Shown here: positions 1 to 12,800 of the stretch, in pieces
Layout: the number at the start of each line of letters is the position of its first letter
How positions within the stretch are numbered: position 1 is the stretch's first letter
NCBI GenBank assembly: GCA_040954595.2
Contig: CM082595.2
Coordinates: 6,386,001 to 6,450,000 of the forward strand
Direction: 5' to 3'
From: Balanoglossus misakiensis
Lineage: Eukaryota > Hemichordata
Length of the DNA stretch: 64,000 nucleotides
Notes under the pieces: model-generated
Databases searched by the model: none
Told to the model about the DNA's origin: nothing
Seen by the model: the letters and a program-made list of their open reading frames with translations, nothing else
Position numbers and translations under genes: made by a program

Positions 1-904
1 ACTTGAATAGTGACAATTTCCGTGCAATTTACACCTTATAATTAGGTTATTCGACTCTGCAATGAAAACATACTACGGATCATGGGTTGCTGAGGTATAT
101 TACAAATTAATGGGGATTTCCATTGTTAAAATGCGTGATCTCTTAATCGGCCAATTAAACATCAATGCGTACCATAAAAATTAAAATATTAAAATTACAT
201 CAAAATCCGTTCAGCCATTTCTTTGTTAGGCCTACAGTCGACGTTCTCCTAAACCCCTGAATTTTAAAAACAAAATTGTAAGACTGTGTGTAGCTTTATT
301 AGGCAACTACTGTGAGATTGTGTAAATTCGTTTTAGTTTAAACAATATGCTCCATCAGAGCTGCATGTATCGTATTGTGATCGGAGAAACAACCAAAAAA
401 GTTTTTGAAGGCAAATGTGGCTGTGTTAGGTGATTTGCCTTGTTGTTGAACGATTTGATGAACTTCATTATTTAGAATACTGCTCTGTCTAACACCTCAA
501 ATTCTGTCCTGTCAGCGGTTATATACCTATACTATGGGGATCATACATCTCACTGCAATATCCCATACCAATTTATCACATTTTCTAGAATTTCAGTTAT
601 TATTCCAAAAGTTGACGGCTAATATTGCGTAAAAATATCATGTCCTCAAAACTATTTCTTCATCGGATTAGACTACGTAAATGAAGTACATTGAACAATC
701 TTCAGTAAGAAGGAAGAAGTACTATGGCCAATACATATTTGAAAAAACTGTAATTCACTTGTCGAGATCTTTGTATGGGTTGATTCGACTACAAACTCGT
801 TAACTTTTCCAGTATAGTCATTTTGGTAACCATTGTACGGCAAACACAAATGCAATCACATGTAGTCCTTGGAAGAGGCAAAAAAAAATCACAGAAAAAC
901 CAAC
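1..904 (-). other. Probable first intron of the secreted-protein gene
   Basis: AT-rich sequence downstream of the putative donor at 904. A few AG dinucleotides could act as acceptors (for example near 58 on the minus strand), but none opens a convincing coding exon. Confidence 0.35.
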
Positions 905-1051
905 CTGTTCATCTGGATCTTCAATACTTGTGTCATCTGTGAATTGCTGTGAAGGCTGTGCGAGTGAGTAACTTTCACAGCAGCCGATCACGACAAACAC
1001 CGCCAGCAGAGCACCCAAGATCACAACACACGCTGAATTCATCCTAACCAT
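905..1051 (-). CDS. First coding exon of a secreted protein or peptide precursor (partial)
   Basis: I do not recognise the family. From the ATG at 1051 (or a second in-frame ATG at 1042) the exon encodes 49 residues. A short polar start is followed by a strongly hydrophobic stretch (VVILGALLAVFVVIG, about residues 9-23) and then CCES, a typical signal peptide with likely cleavage near CCES/Y. The rest is a polar, acidic segment ending DTSIEDPDEQ. The frame then runs into GTTGGT, a usable but non-consensus donor, so the exon probably ends at 905 in phase 0. No dibasic site is present yet, so any mature peptide would lie in later exons. I found no convincing continuation between 1 and 904, so the rest probably lies left of the window. 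A TATA box and an X-box lie just upstream. Signal-peptide exon: fairly sure. Function: unknown. Confidence 0.65.
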
Positions 1052-1156
1052 TTAGACTATTGACGACTGCTCTCACTTATAATAGTTTAGCCTGGCTCTC
1101 TTCTGACAGGTCCGCTTCACAACCACCTTCTCTGTCCCGGCAAAAAAGCAGGGGCT

Positions 1157-1163
1157 CTTTATA
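1157..1163 (-). promoter_or_regulatory. TATA box of the secreted-protein gene at 0.9-1.05 kb
   Basis: The minus strand reads GGTTATAAAGAGCC, a strong TATA box about 106 bases upstream of the ATG. Transcription would start near 1127-1133, giving a 5' leader of about 80 bases. A second AT-rich motif (CTATTATAAG, near 1076-1085) is too close to the ATG to be the main element. Confidence 0.6.
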
Positions 1164-1180
1164 ACCAACGGGGTGTGATT

Positions 1181-1194
1181 GTTGCCACGGCAAC
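1181..1194. promoter_or_regulatory. X-box-like inverted repeat (candidate RFX site)
   Basis: GTTGCCACGGCAAC is a perfect inverted repeat with a two-base spacer and fits the RFX X-box consensus GTNRCC-N(0-3)-RGYAAC. It lies 17 bases upstream of the TATA box of the minus-strand secreted-protein gene. RFX sites mark ciliary and some neuronal or neuroendocrine genes. Use of the site by this gene is inferred from position. Confidence 0.45.
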
Positions 1195-2580
1195 CATGGG
1201 TGATCTTCAATGCTATGATCCTAATCAATTATGGATGAATATGCTCGGCCCATGCCATCAACTTCGGGACTCGTGGGAGGGCCGACTAGTGTTTCTGTCT
1301 TTCATGCGTACATCCTGCGACGCATCAAGGAAATGCGTTAATTGCCAAACAAAATCAAACACGTGTCTAAAAGTTAAGATGGGGGCGGAATAACCATTTT
1401 TTAGGAGGAGGCAAGTCTTGAAACGTCCAAAAAAAATGCTGACGAATTTAACCACGCGAATTGAGAATTAACATCTCTTTTTGGTGAACAGTTCATTAAT
1501 CGAACCACCTGTATTAGAATGGAGACAAATAACTTGTGCATACCTCATATTTTTAGAAGAAAACAAAAACTATTCCTCCAATCCTATTATACGAAACCTT
1601 CAGCAAAAAGAATGCTTTTTGCAAATTATGGCCGATTCCTATGAGTTTTCCTGGACAGTTTAATGCTACGAGTACATTCCCTTTTTTCTGGACGCACGGA
1701 CTGCTATATTTTCTACTGACTGCATGTCATTTTTGAATTAAATTTTTTCAGCTTTTGTATACAGGTACAGATGAGATACATAGACTACCGTGATATATCA
1801 ACCTGACAGACAAATTAGCTAAGATTGACGCGGGCATTTGTAGCCCGGGCAAATATAAATTCTGGCTTATCAAAAATTGGATCTAAGTTTGAACGCATTA
1901 GTGATATATGTAGCATTATTCCGGTATACACTCAAAACTGGCAGTTTGCAAGCATCCTATCTCTCGGTGAACCTAGATTGCCAATGAAACCTTGTCAGTT
2001 TTCGTGATAAATGTTTTTTCAGTGATGCAGATCTACGACGTGGCCTTAATGCACGACGCTGGTTCATATGCCAGGACTTTTGTTGCTTGACAGTTTGCAT
2101 GCATAATTAATCAATTACATAACGAGACAATGGTCAGCAATATCACACTCTTGTTTTGCGCACGTCGATGTTTGCAACTAAACTCCTGGGAACAGAAAAC
2201 CATGTAGAGTAAATGCAACAACTTTATCCTGTGTAACCATGTAGACGTATTAAGTCACTCTTAGTCACTCGTTTCCTGTAGTCCATATACATGTACACGT
2301 ACCCATTGATAAACAGTGCACCAAGCAATATAACATGTTCAGTAAATTGGCAGTGCTTGTCGACTTAGTCATAGACTACAAGAGTTTCCTTGCAATCGAG
2401 GGAAAAATGTAACATTACCTTACGGGACACTTGTAGCCTCGTTACTTTAAATTTATTGCGCAAAAACGATGCGCATTTGGCATGTCACTTTTTACATTGA
2501 TATTTTGCGAAGCTTTACATGATATATTCGTTTCATCTTTACATCTATGTCTTATCAATTGAGACTAGCTAATAACTTAC

Positions 2581-2998
2581 TGGTGCAACATACGGATTAA
2601 TTTGATTTGATAGGATAATCTCTTCAAGGATGACAGCGCATCCTGGCATTTCTTTATCTTCCTTGCCATAAACAACACGGTGGACTCGATTTGAAGAAAA
2701 TTCAAAACTTCTTAAAGATTCCGGATTGGACTCTTCAAGTCATTGGCGAGCGGAATCGGTCCATGAAGGTGTAGTCGCTTTATTTAGTGTGTATGTCTCA
2801 GTTTGTCTATCAGTTTACCCGTTTTCCTTATTTCACCCCGTTCTGAAGCTGAGGCAACACAGAGTTCAATAGTGAGAATCTTTAACCATAGGAGTTCAAA
2901 CGGAACATGCATTTGTAAAGGCGCGTTTTCAACCTGGCCGTTCAAGGCAAAACGACACCTGCGGTCTGTCATACGTCCGAATGCCATATATCCTCTTC
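2581..2998 (-). pseudogene. Protein-like minus-strand segments with a frame change and an in-frame TGA
   Basis: Two adjacent minus-strand stretches read like protein but not in one frame. The first follows a TTACAG acceptor at 2999-3001 and runs about 70 codons (including LNGQVENAPLQMHVPFELLW) to a TAA at 2784-2786. A second frame overlaps its end and runs through TPSWTDSARQ to a TGA at 2740-2742. It then continues 53 codons, including GKEDKEMPGCAVILEE and SNQINPYVAP, to a good GTAAGT donor at 2580. The TGA stands where a TGG Trp codon would read smoothly. This could be a decayed gene or transposon remnant, a gene with a sequencing error, or two exons of unrelated chance frames. I do not recognise the family. 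Confidence 0.3.
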
Positions 2999-3020
2999 CT
3001 GTAATATCCATACCATGCAT

Positions 3021-6000
3021 ACGACAGGAACACGGGCACCCTCTGACAATAGAGCTGGAAATAATAGCAAAACAATACCTAAAAGAAGTATGATGAAAAG
3101 CGATTTGACAAAGATGAGCGGTGAATGGTTTTTTCCTAAATTGTCCTGGCTCTTAAATTCTAAATAGAAATAAAAATTTCGTTTCCGATCTTTGACTTAT
3201 AATTTATTGTCCTTTCGCGACAAGCGTTATTCTGAAAATTCTTTAGTGTGTTGGGTGTCTTATTGAAAGCATCGTATGAGACCCGCTTGAAAATCTTCAT
3301 TCAAAGACGGATATAGGAAGAGGACGGTTCACAATAGGGTGTGTACGGGTAGCAGATGTAAATACGAATTTTCAATCGGCCGAGAAAGATGAAACCGCAA
3401 ATAATCAATCAATGTTGCGTACTTGCTTCGCGAACGATTTGAGGATAGGATTACAACGCCTTAAACTGCAACCCGAATTGGCAGCATGCAACGCAGATAA
3501 AAAAAATTGTTCCTGCGACAGAGTGGGAACTTGTGCCCCTTCTGTTCTAAAAATCACTAAAAAACAAAACTAAAAATAAAACAAAGACAAAAGAAGTGAG
3601 TATTCGTAAATGGAACGTGACACTACTTATACGAACAAAATATAGAAATGTCTGCCTTTTTGCGTTGTCATAGAAACGGACCACAAGGAACAGGTTTGTG
3701 TCCGTCACCATGTTTTCGTTTCGTTGATTCTAACAAATCATAGTTCTGTACTGCTGCATTCTTAGAATCGTGAAAGCACACTCACTAATTCTTTTGGTTT
3801 GTGACTTTGTCACATGAAATCACATGACTCTCGTGAATGTGAGCTCCTGCAAGCTTTTGTCTTAACTCAGTTCAGATTTCGTCTAACAGTGAAATGATAA
3901 AGAGCACATCTAAATGAGTGGGCGTAAGTAAACTTAAAAAATGTTAAATCGATCGCACCATAAATATCTACCTAATGCTTGGGAAAACACAAATGGCACC
4001 CATTTCTTTCATGCTTAAAGCAGACACTTTTTCAGTCCTCCAAATAACTTCAACCCCAAAAAGCTTTTGCTTTATCTTTAAGAGTGCCTAGATTATTCCA
4101 CATCTTAAGTCTGATCTGTTTTGCTGTGTTCGCCCATTCTCTTGAACAAGCCGAAAAGTTAAGTGTCTTACATTTGTCTACATATGGAGGATTACAGATA
4201 GTGCATTAACAGTAAACAAGCACAAATATGGGTTCAATTTCTCACTAGATTTCTATCAACATTCTGGCGGCATACAAACTGAAAAATAAATATATGGTAC
4301 TTTACTTTTACCAAGAGATCAGATATCTCACTAATGCTGGGGCTCCCATTGATGTCATAATCAGTGCTACCAATCTCTGTTATCTCTCTTCCCACACCCT
4401 TTAATTGGACGCTGTGATTGATCCTGCTCGAAGTTGAAGTGTTCACATTAATAATTCAAGTAAGATTATTTCAGTCTCAGATTGTATTTTTCGCAAACTA
4501 TGTCTGTTTACAACCAGTATTCTTCATCTAATGTACTGTTAGGGGTAATACCTCATAGTCATTCTGTGTGTTTATAAAAAAACCAAAAGGATTGGTGGGT
4601 TCTTTTATGGGTAGATATTTCTAGTTTCATTGTCTGTTAACTGGCAGCCAGTTGACTACTGCATGCTGTTAGCAAATTGTGATTTTCAGTACAATCCGAT
4701 CAGCGGGTTATTAATTTGGTTTTCAAGACACCTTCAATATGACAAAGATAGAGAATGGTTTAAATTAGCAGCATTTTTAATGAGTGGATTTCCACATCGA
4801 GCTAAATTAGCTAAATAAACATGCTGGCTAAAACATGTGTATTTTCGATTCATGGCACATGGTGTCCAAATCCTTAAATCGCTTTGCACCTGCTTATTGG
4901 TCGGATATGTCTCATTCTCTGCACCATTTCACAAAGCATTTCCCTCGATTACTTGGTCGAATGATTGGCAGCGATTTCCACAAGCTGTGCCGTTGCATGC
5001 ACAGCTGTAGTTATGATAGTTTAAGTCTTAGTCTCTGCCATTATTATTTTCCATAATTCTGTCATATCTGCATATTTCTTATTTACATAAACCAGGCCGG
5101 TTATTTTATTCTTGTAGTGCATTTATGTAGTTTTATGTTAAAGGTGTGACAGTATTTTAATAGATCCTTTAATTGCGAACAAATTGCGCGTTTCCTGGTG
5201 TCCTAGTATCTTATGCAGTAGATCAATCTTGTGTTACTGAAGACCTCAAACTAAATTATGTGAATGAATAATGTATCATTGATAAGTTGGGAAATGATAA
5301 TGTCACAGTACGACAGGCCTTACTTGTGCACACGGCACTGTAATCGGTCAACAATATGTTTTCCTTTATCTGAAAAAGTACTGCTTCCCCACAATAAGTA
5401 ATTTAAATCATTCTTCACAAATTAACCTTGGCTGATACAGCTAGAGCGACACCACTTAGTTAGTCAATTTCACCAGTGAATGTTCGTATATTCAAACTAT
5501 TGTCAATGACACCACATGCATACTCTGTACACAAACATGTTTGACTGTTCGTCTAGGTATACAAGTCAAGGTTCGCAAACATTACATATTTACATTCCTT
5601 GGCCATGGCAAACAATTTTCAAGATTGTACACAACAGCCATATGGGTGACATGCACATGAAAGTAATTCTAAATATTACATGCTCATTTTTCACTGTCAT
5701 ATATCTCATCAGTGACAACTTGATGAACCACACAAACTATACATGTTCACAAATCTAACAATCTGACCTTCAAGGTTCTAATCCTATAAAATACAGGTCG
5801 ATTCAACACAGCCAATGGATGCATTGTAAGCCCCAAATAGCCTTTTTGGTATTATATCATTAGAAATAACTTCCATTATTTATATCAATCTTCAGAAGTA
5901 TCAAAACAAGAATTTAAAAGCAAACATAATGTCCACAGCATTTGAATCATAGTACTGAGAATCCCTTAAAAATCTAAACTGTGGGCTTCTTCAATCTAAG

Positions 6001-6680
6001 CACTATACGTCCTGAAACACTTGCATACAATACTACAACACCTCATTTCATATCTAATTGACTAGCTTTGATTTTTAATTAAAATAGATGCAAAATCCAT
6101 GTTTGCAGTATTGAACAGAGCCATCCACATATCTTTCAAATGGCACACACAGGCGTGCCCTTAGAAAAATATAATTGTATCTTAGCCTTTACTTAATTTG
6201 CCATCACCATTCGAGAAATACCTAATGTTAACATTGACTTAAACACATAAACAAGTAGCAGTAAATGTCCAAATTTAATTCCCCAGGAAAGATGCCAATT
6301 CGTGAGGTTTTAGGGGTTTGTTATCTTTATATAACATGGTAAATTATTGGCACGTAGGGGTTTGGCGACATTTATATATGGATACAGATTCTTTTCATTC
6401 ATCCCTTGGTGACTACAATCGGGAATTACAATCTTGGGGCTGTTGGGTCTTTCAGTATTGATCCTGCGGGACGGTGAAAACAAACACTGCATAACACATG
6501 TGCGGCGGGCTTTCCTTCCCGCCGCAAAGTTGACGTAATTTGAGAAGAAGTGCGGTCACCGCTTGGTGTCTGTGGTATGTTTGAATTAATTCAACAGGAT
6601 AGGTTAACGCGATGTCGCACGAGGGAAGTGGAAGATGCACATGGGATTTCACAACTATGGACATATTCAGTGAATTTAGT
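3021..6680. other. Intergenic sequence, no gene seen
   Basis: AT-rich unique-looking sequence with many stops in all frames. Short open frames have neither splice-site support nor recognisable domains. Confidence 0.5.
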
Positions 6681-6682
6681 GA

Positions 6683-6860
6683 TACATACATACATACATA
6701 CATACATACATACATACATACATACATACATACATACATACATACATACATACATACATACATACATACATACATACATACATACATACATACATACATA
6801 CATACATACATACATACATACATACATACATACGTACGTACGTACGTACGTACGTACATA
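6683..6860. repeat. (CATA)n microsatellite with a (CGTA)n tail
   Basis: An uninterrupted CATA tetranucleotide array of about 150 bases changes at 6833 into about six CGTA units (to about 6857), then back to CATA. The poly-(Y/I/H/T/C/M/V) frames it creates on both strands are artefacts. Confidence 0.95.
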
Positions 6861-9800
6861 AACCTTGTGCAGTGTTCAGTTATGCAAAAATGGTTTAGTG
6901 TTCAACTCATCCATGGGAATGTATAATTGGTCTCCAAAAGAAAGTGTTCATAAATAGTATTTGCATCTTTCCAATTGACGTTATTAACAACAGTGAATAT
7001 TGCAGACGCGCAATTGTCTATGGACACCACATGAGAATCAAACTTAACCATGTGAGACCCATGTGACCTTTGTGGTGTAATCACATGTGCAATTAGTGAT
7101 GCAGTGCACGCCACACAGTCCATTAAACACACAACGACAAGTTACTGAGGGGTGGAAGGAGCACTCGACAGTTACATCTACTGAAGGATTTATGAAATAC
7201 ATTAACATTGCTGAAACATGTCAATGAAAGACTCTGATCCCGAACAGGTCTCATGCAGACTGACAAAACTTTGTAATAACTGAAAAAAAAACGTTTCTTT
7301 AATTTCTCTTTTTGGGTTTTGTATGTCATACAAATTGAGCCCTCATTTCTGTGTAGACGGCAGCACCGTGATGAAGGAAAGGGAAGTCATATCCTATTAG
7401 GACATATATCCACCTCGAACATCAAACCTTTACTCATACTTGACTCAAGATAACATTAGATTATTCTCTCTTAAAAATGAGAGTAAAACTTAGAGGTCAC
7501 ATTGCACAATTTTGAAGTAGAGAGCCAAATTGTCACAAATTAAAAATTAAAAATGGCCACCATTTTCTGTGTTAGTTCTATGGAGAGAAAAATGAAAGTA
7601 GCGATATTTTTATGTAGAAAGACGATGGAAACACTGTTTTCTTCTTTGTCTTCAAAATAATGCTCGCACACTTTAGTGTAGCAAATAATTGACAGGTTTC
7701 GCAGTCTATCGTTTTTTCCCCCTGAAAATCTGTACTTATAGTTATGTAAGCGGGCCAATACAGTTTGCATTCTATCATGTGATGGAACCCTCTATGGTGC
7801 GATTATGATTCGGTGGCTGGAATATTGCAACAAACCCTTCACGTCTGAAAATAACCATAAGAAAGGTCATACGCTCCCTTGACAATACACATATTACATT
7901 TACTTTTATGTTTGAATAGTAGAAAATGAAATCTTGGAAGTTTTATTATTTTACCTCGACAAATATACCAGCTCATGTGTATGAGAAAATCTTGTTCTAG
8001 GCAAAATGATGCATTAAAAAAACATTGAGTGTGTGATATAACAGTTAATCAAATTTATACCAGACTATACCTTCCCGTATCAACTTGCATAAATATTGTT
8101 TGAAAAAAATTATAAGAAACTTAAGTATAATACTGTATGTTCTCAAACCAAGACCAACTCTCTTGTTGCTCATTTGACATGAGATGCAGTCTGTCTGCGC
8201 GGATTCAGCACTATCATTTTACGAAGAATGGGTTGATCTTCTAAGCACATAGGATGTGTACCGATAGCTCTTTTACTTCGCATTAAGACACGCATCACGG
8301 TCACTGTGGCTGAGACTAAATGCACCAAGAGATTAGCGAGGGAACATATGCTGAGAAGTAGCTATACGGCTTAAGTAATGCGCAAAGGAGGGTCTTTGCT
8401 ATGGAAATGACTCCCTAGCTGTCCGTCAGATTACAGTATAAATCGAACTACTGGACTATGGTGAGATAGTGTGGAGAGCTATGCTCGTCGAGTTTTTACC
8501 TCCCTGGGCTTTCTGTGTGTGATTTATATCCCCGGCGTGGCCAAGGTGCTATTTATTATGTTATTATCTGTTTTTCGTCGAGAGGAAACATGTCTTATTG
8601 GTAAATTAAAACTCCCAAGACTCCAAATATGAAGCAGAACTTATTCAAGTGTGTTTTCCAATTGTCACCGACGAGCGATCAGTCACCACTGTATTAAAAG
8701 AAGCTTGTGAAATCCAAGACTAGAACATCCCACGCCCTTAACAAAGAAATATGACTCAAATGGTACAAGCAAAATTAAGATGCGACTTTATGTTAAATCT
8801 TGTTTATTGAGGAAAATGTTCATCAGTACTTGTTTACAATAGGGTCATCTAACAGGAACTTTAAAATAACTTTGTACCACTTTCACAGAGGCAACATTTC
8901 TACCTACTTTACATTGAATCTGCTAACGCCTTATTTGAATATTCGGAGAGTGTTTATAAACTAAACAGAGTGCAAAGTTTCACGTCGAGGTAGAAATGAC
9001 AACTTGTCATCATCCCAGACTTATGGACCAGATAATGTGCAGCATTTAGGTAAATTGTTCGATGTAAATGATGCCTTGGTATAGAAATAATCATCACCTG
9101 TGCAGTACCGTTCAGAAGTACCATTCGCTGCCTCATATTGCCCTCCTAATGATTTAAAGCCCCTATATCTGCCAAATTTAACATATTTTTCCACAGTAAA
9201 ATATTTCAAACATATTCCCTATCCTCTAAAATCCTCACCATTAAGCCATATCACTTGCATTTGCATCAGTTTGTCATCTCTTGGCGACGCTACCATGATA
9301 GCTGCATACTGTTTGTATGTAGGCTGTTTAAATCGGTGCGGCACCATTTTAATACATAGCGTGTTCATATTGCAACATGCAGTCACAATCGGGCATTGAT
9401 AAGGTGTTCATGTATACATATCAGTAAGCTTATTTACATGCACCAATTTAAGTTGGAAAATAAAATCATGAAAATAATGCAAAAAGTGGCAGCTTTAGAG
9501 GCTTTAAATTTACTAAATGCTGCTGCATCAGCAATAAAGAAGGTCAAGCCAACTTCCTTAGTTCCTGAGCCATATACATAATGAACATGATAAATGAATG
9601 TGCGTGTATACGAAATATGATGCTGGTAGATAGTTAACACAACTGCCAATCGCATATAGGCACAGTAGCTATTCAGTTAGACATTGATAATGATAACGCT
9701 GGTTGAAATGCGGCTTATCGCAATGGGCCATTAGAATCGTGACAGTGATATGTGATTGTAACTTATCATAAAGGGAAACAGTAACTTGCATGGTAACTTA

Positions 9801-12800
9801 TGCTTGTAGTACTTATAGCTGAATGAGATACATGTAAAAGCATGAACGATGTGATAGAATGCCAAGTGTAGGTGCTGTCGAGAATTTTATAGAGCTACTT
9901 GTATCAAATATTATTTGTTTTCTTTAGTTTGGTTTGTTTTAGCGGTAGGTTTATTCCTTTATTTATTTCGGTAAATCAATGGGCCAGAGTCCAATTTGCA
10001 GTCAAATAGGCCATTGATTTTGCCTGTTATAAATGGTGACTGTTGCATGTAGCGTTGACGGATGTATGATGTCATACTAACAAAATACCAGGATGTAAGG
10101 TCAGCCGTGGGTCACGAAGGTGGCCTATACGAACAAGTCTGTTTGAGCAGCTATTTTGACATGACGGATTTCGCAACATTCGTTTCGACTATTGCAGCGA
10201 TGCACTGGGAGGCGCCAAGGCAATAACATATGCCAAACTATTTTGGAACAGCATTTTTCCCGCATCGGGCGAAAACACAAAGTGTTCTCCGACACATCGA
10301 TGGTCTACTGGCGTCAAAATAATCCCACCTCACGCGAGTTGCCAGATACTACGTACTATGCCATTATGTTTTTGTGTGAATGTCACACACAATGTGTTAG
10401 TCAGTGCGACCATCCAGCTGACCCCCGATTACGCATGTTAAACCATCATATTCAGAATGTAGTATTCGATTTGATTCCTTTACAACAAATTAGGGTTTTT
10501 TAGGGGCCCTATCACAACACCTAGGCACTGAATCAGCTCTAACAGGATTTGTCTTGTCCTTGTGCAAAAAACTCATATATGTGTATATGCAGCAATGTTA
10601 CATTGACTTTCTAGAGAACAAAATGATGAAACCTAACTGGCTAAACCATTTCCCTCCTTTTTAGACACACATGACGAGAGATCAACATTATAGGTTACCA
10701 CTTTGTTTCTCGCTCACTGTACCAATATAAAATGGCATAAAATGTTAAGTAAATCGACTGACCCTCTTACAAGCTATAGATGTGCTTTAATGATACTTCA
10801 AACAATTGACGTCATATGATATTAAAATCAAGGGCATTCTTATCTCATTTGGATCATTGCATTTGTGCTCACTTTCGTATTTGACGTATTTTTCGTCAAC
10901 TTCACAATAACTTACATTGTCATTAACGCACTTGCACTCCTACATAGACTTTAGCGCTTATACTTGAAGATTTCATTCAAAGATAAATACTGCAGGAAAC
11001 AGTGATTTTTAAGTATTACGCCCACTTTAAACATTCCCATGATTGCATACGTCACAGATCATGTGAAGAATAAGAGGCCATATTTGTAAAGTATACATTA
11101 CTAATGTATACTATAGTCTGCTAAACAGCTTAAACATTGCCTGAAAATGTGATGAGAGTATGTTGGTGACCTACTGCATGACGCATGATCGAAGAATTCT
11201 AATTGCCAGATAACTGTTTTAAGCAGAAATTGTGCAATCCACGAAAACCATTTTTTTTATTGATTTATTGATTTCTCAGAGAAATACAATGCTGTGATAG
11301 TGACCGAACAGACAGAGTTTTTAGTTGTCGTTTGCCATTGATGCAACGATTATATAAATGTTCTAAGGTTTATTTTCAAACATTTTTCATTTCCCGAAAA
11401 CTGCTGGAAAGATGTGTCGATAACTTTCAGATGAAATGACGAATTTATTTCACTAATTTTTATGGGGTGATGTCATCAATTTAATCGGTTTAAAACCAGG
11501 AAGCTGCATTTCATGGAACTCGACACTCTTTAACTATGACGTTAGAGTTCATGAAATTCCTACATTCACAGGAAATTAATATTTTCAGCGGGGGTGACAG
11601 ATTCCAAAAAAAGGTTGAATGTAATACACAGTACACAACCCACACAAAAAACATACACTATAACTGTTGTACTTTTACCATGACAAATCTGCCGTGAGTT
11701 TGGTCGTCACTGATGCAAGGCTGATGTAACTACTAAAATTGAGGTTGTTTCTGCATGTTATACGGCGGCTTTGGCTGAATTTTACTCGTTCGGACAAGCA
11801 GAGTGCTCCATTTGCCGATGTATACAGTGAAAAGGCGCGTGACGAGTGTGCCAGTGAGTTCGCATAGTGTGGGGTCTTTTAACATGTGAGGAAATTTCTT
11901 CAAATCGAAGAAGGTTGTAACAGAGTTTACTATGTAATATTTTTGCCGCTGTAGACATGTCTTCACCACTCCTCAACATCCCATTCATACAAGTCTTTCA
12001 GCCAATAATTATACCCACATGAGCAAAATGTTGTATTGGTCCAGGTCGGTCTTTATTTTCTTTGTTTCCATAATGTGGTGCCTAAGCTTCGAAGAATAAT
12101 ATTCAAAACTATAATTTCTCAATACAAGTCATGTGAAAATGCAAAAAAAACGGTAAGGCAGCACTTAAAATTGAGTTGTTTAATATCAACACAGAAAAGG
12201 CTTAAATAATACTTACAACTTGAATTAGACTCATCAAATTAATCTAGTAGAAAGAGTCCCAAGGCTAGCTACATATTTACACAAAATTCGTAGCAGAGAT
12301 AATGTTTGTATTATCTGGCTTTGCCAAACACCCACATGCCGTCTTCTCCCAAAAACATAAATGTACAGTTTTTATTTTCAAAAATTCCATAGTCGATTTG
12401 ATGTGTTTCCGATTGCAAAACAGCAGAAAGTCACCTTTTGACGTCACACTGCGTATTATGTTCGTCATCGCAGTTTCTTCCCCGGCATCTTGTTCACTCC
12501 TTTATCGTGACCTTTATCGATATAAATTATGTAGCTTTGCTATTAGAATTGCCAATTTTCTGAAGACACCATTCCTGATTATTGACATTTCCTATCGAAA
12601 TATGTGACAAGAGGAAAAGGAAGTGCGAGGCGGAAAAATTCTCATACAGTCTTCGACAAAAGGTCTCTACTGTGACTGCATGAAGTTCAAACTATGATTT
12701 ATCACTACATATGGCAAACGCGTTATCTTTGTTTTTTTAGTGGCATAGCCACTCTGACTTGGGCGTGGTCAATGACTCCACAGAAACAGATCACGGAGGT

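Noticed and set aside
6452-6861. Frames of 78-135 codons rich in MYVC or HTYI
   Set aside because: They are translations of the CATA microsatellite; the same applies at 29157-29381 (CATA) and 33709-34131 (GAT).
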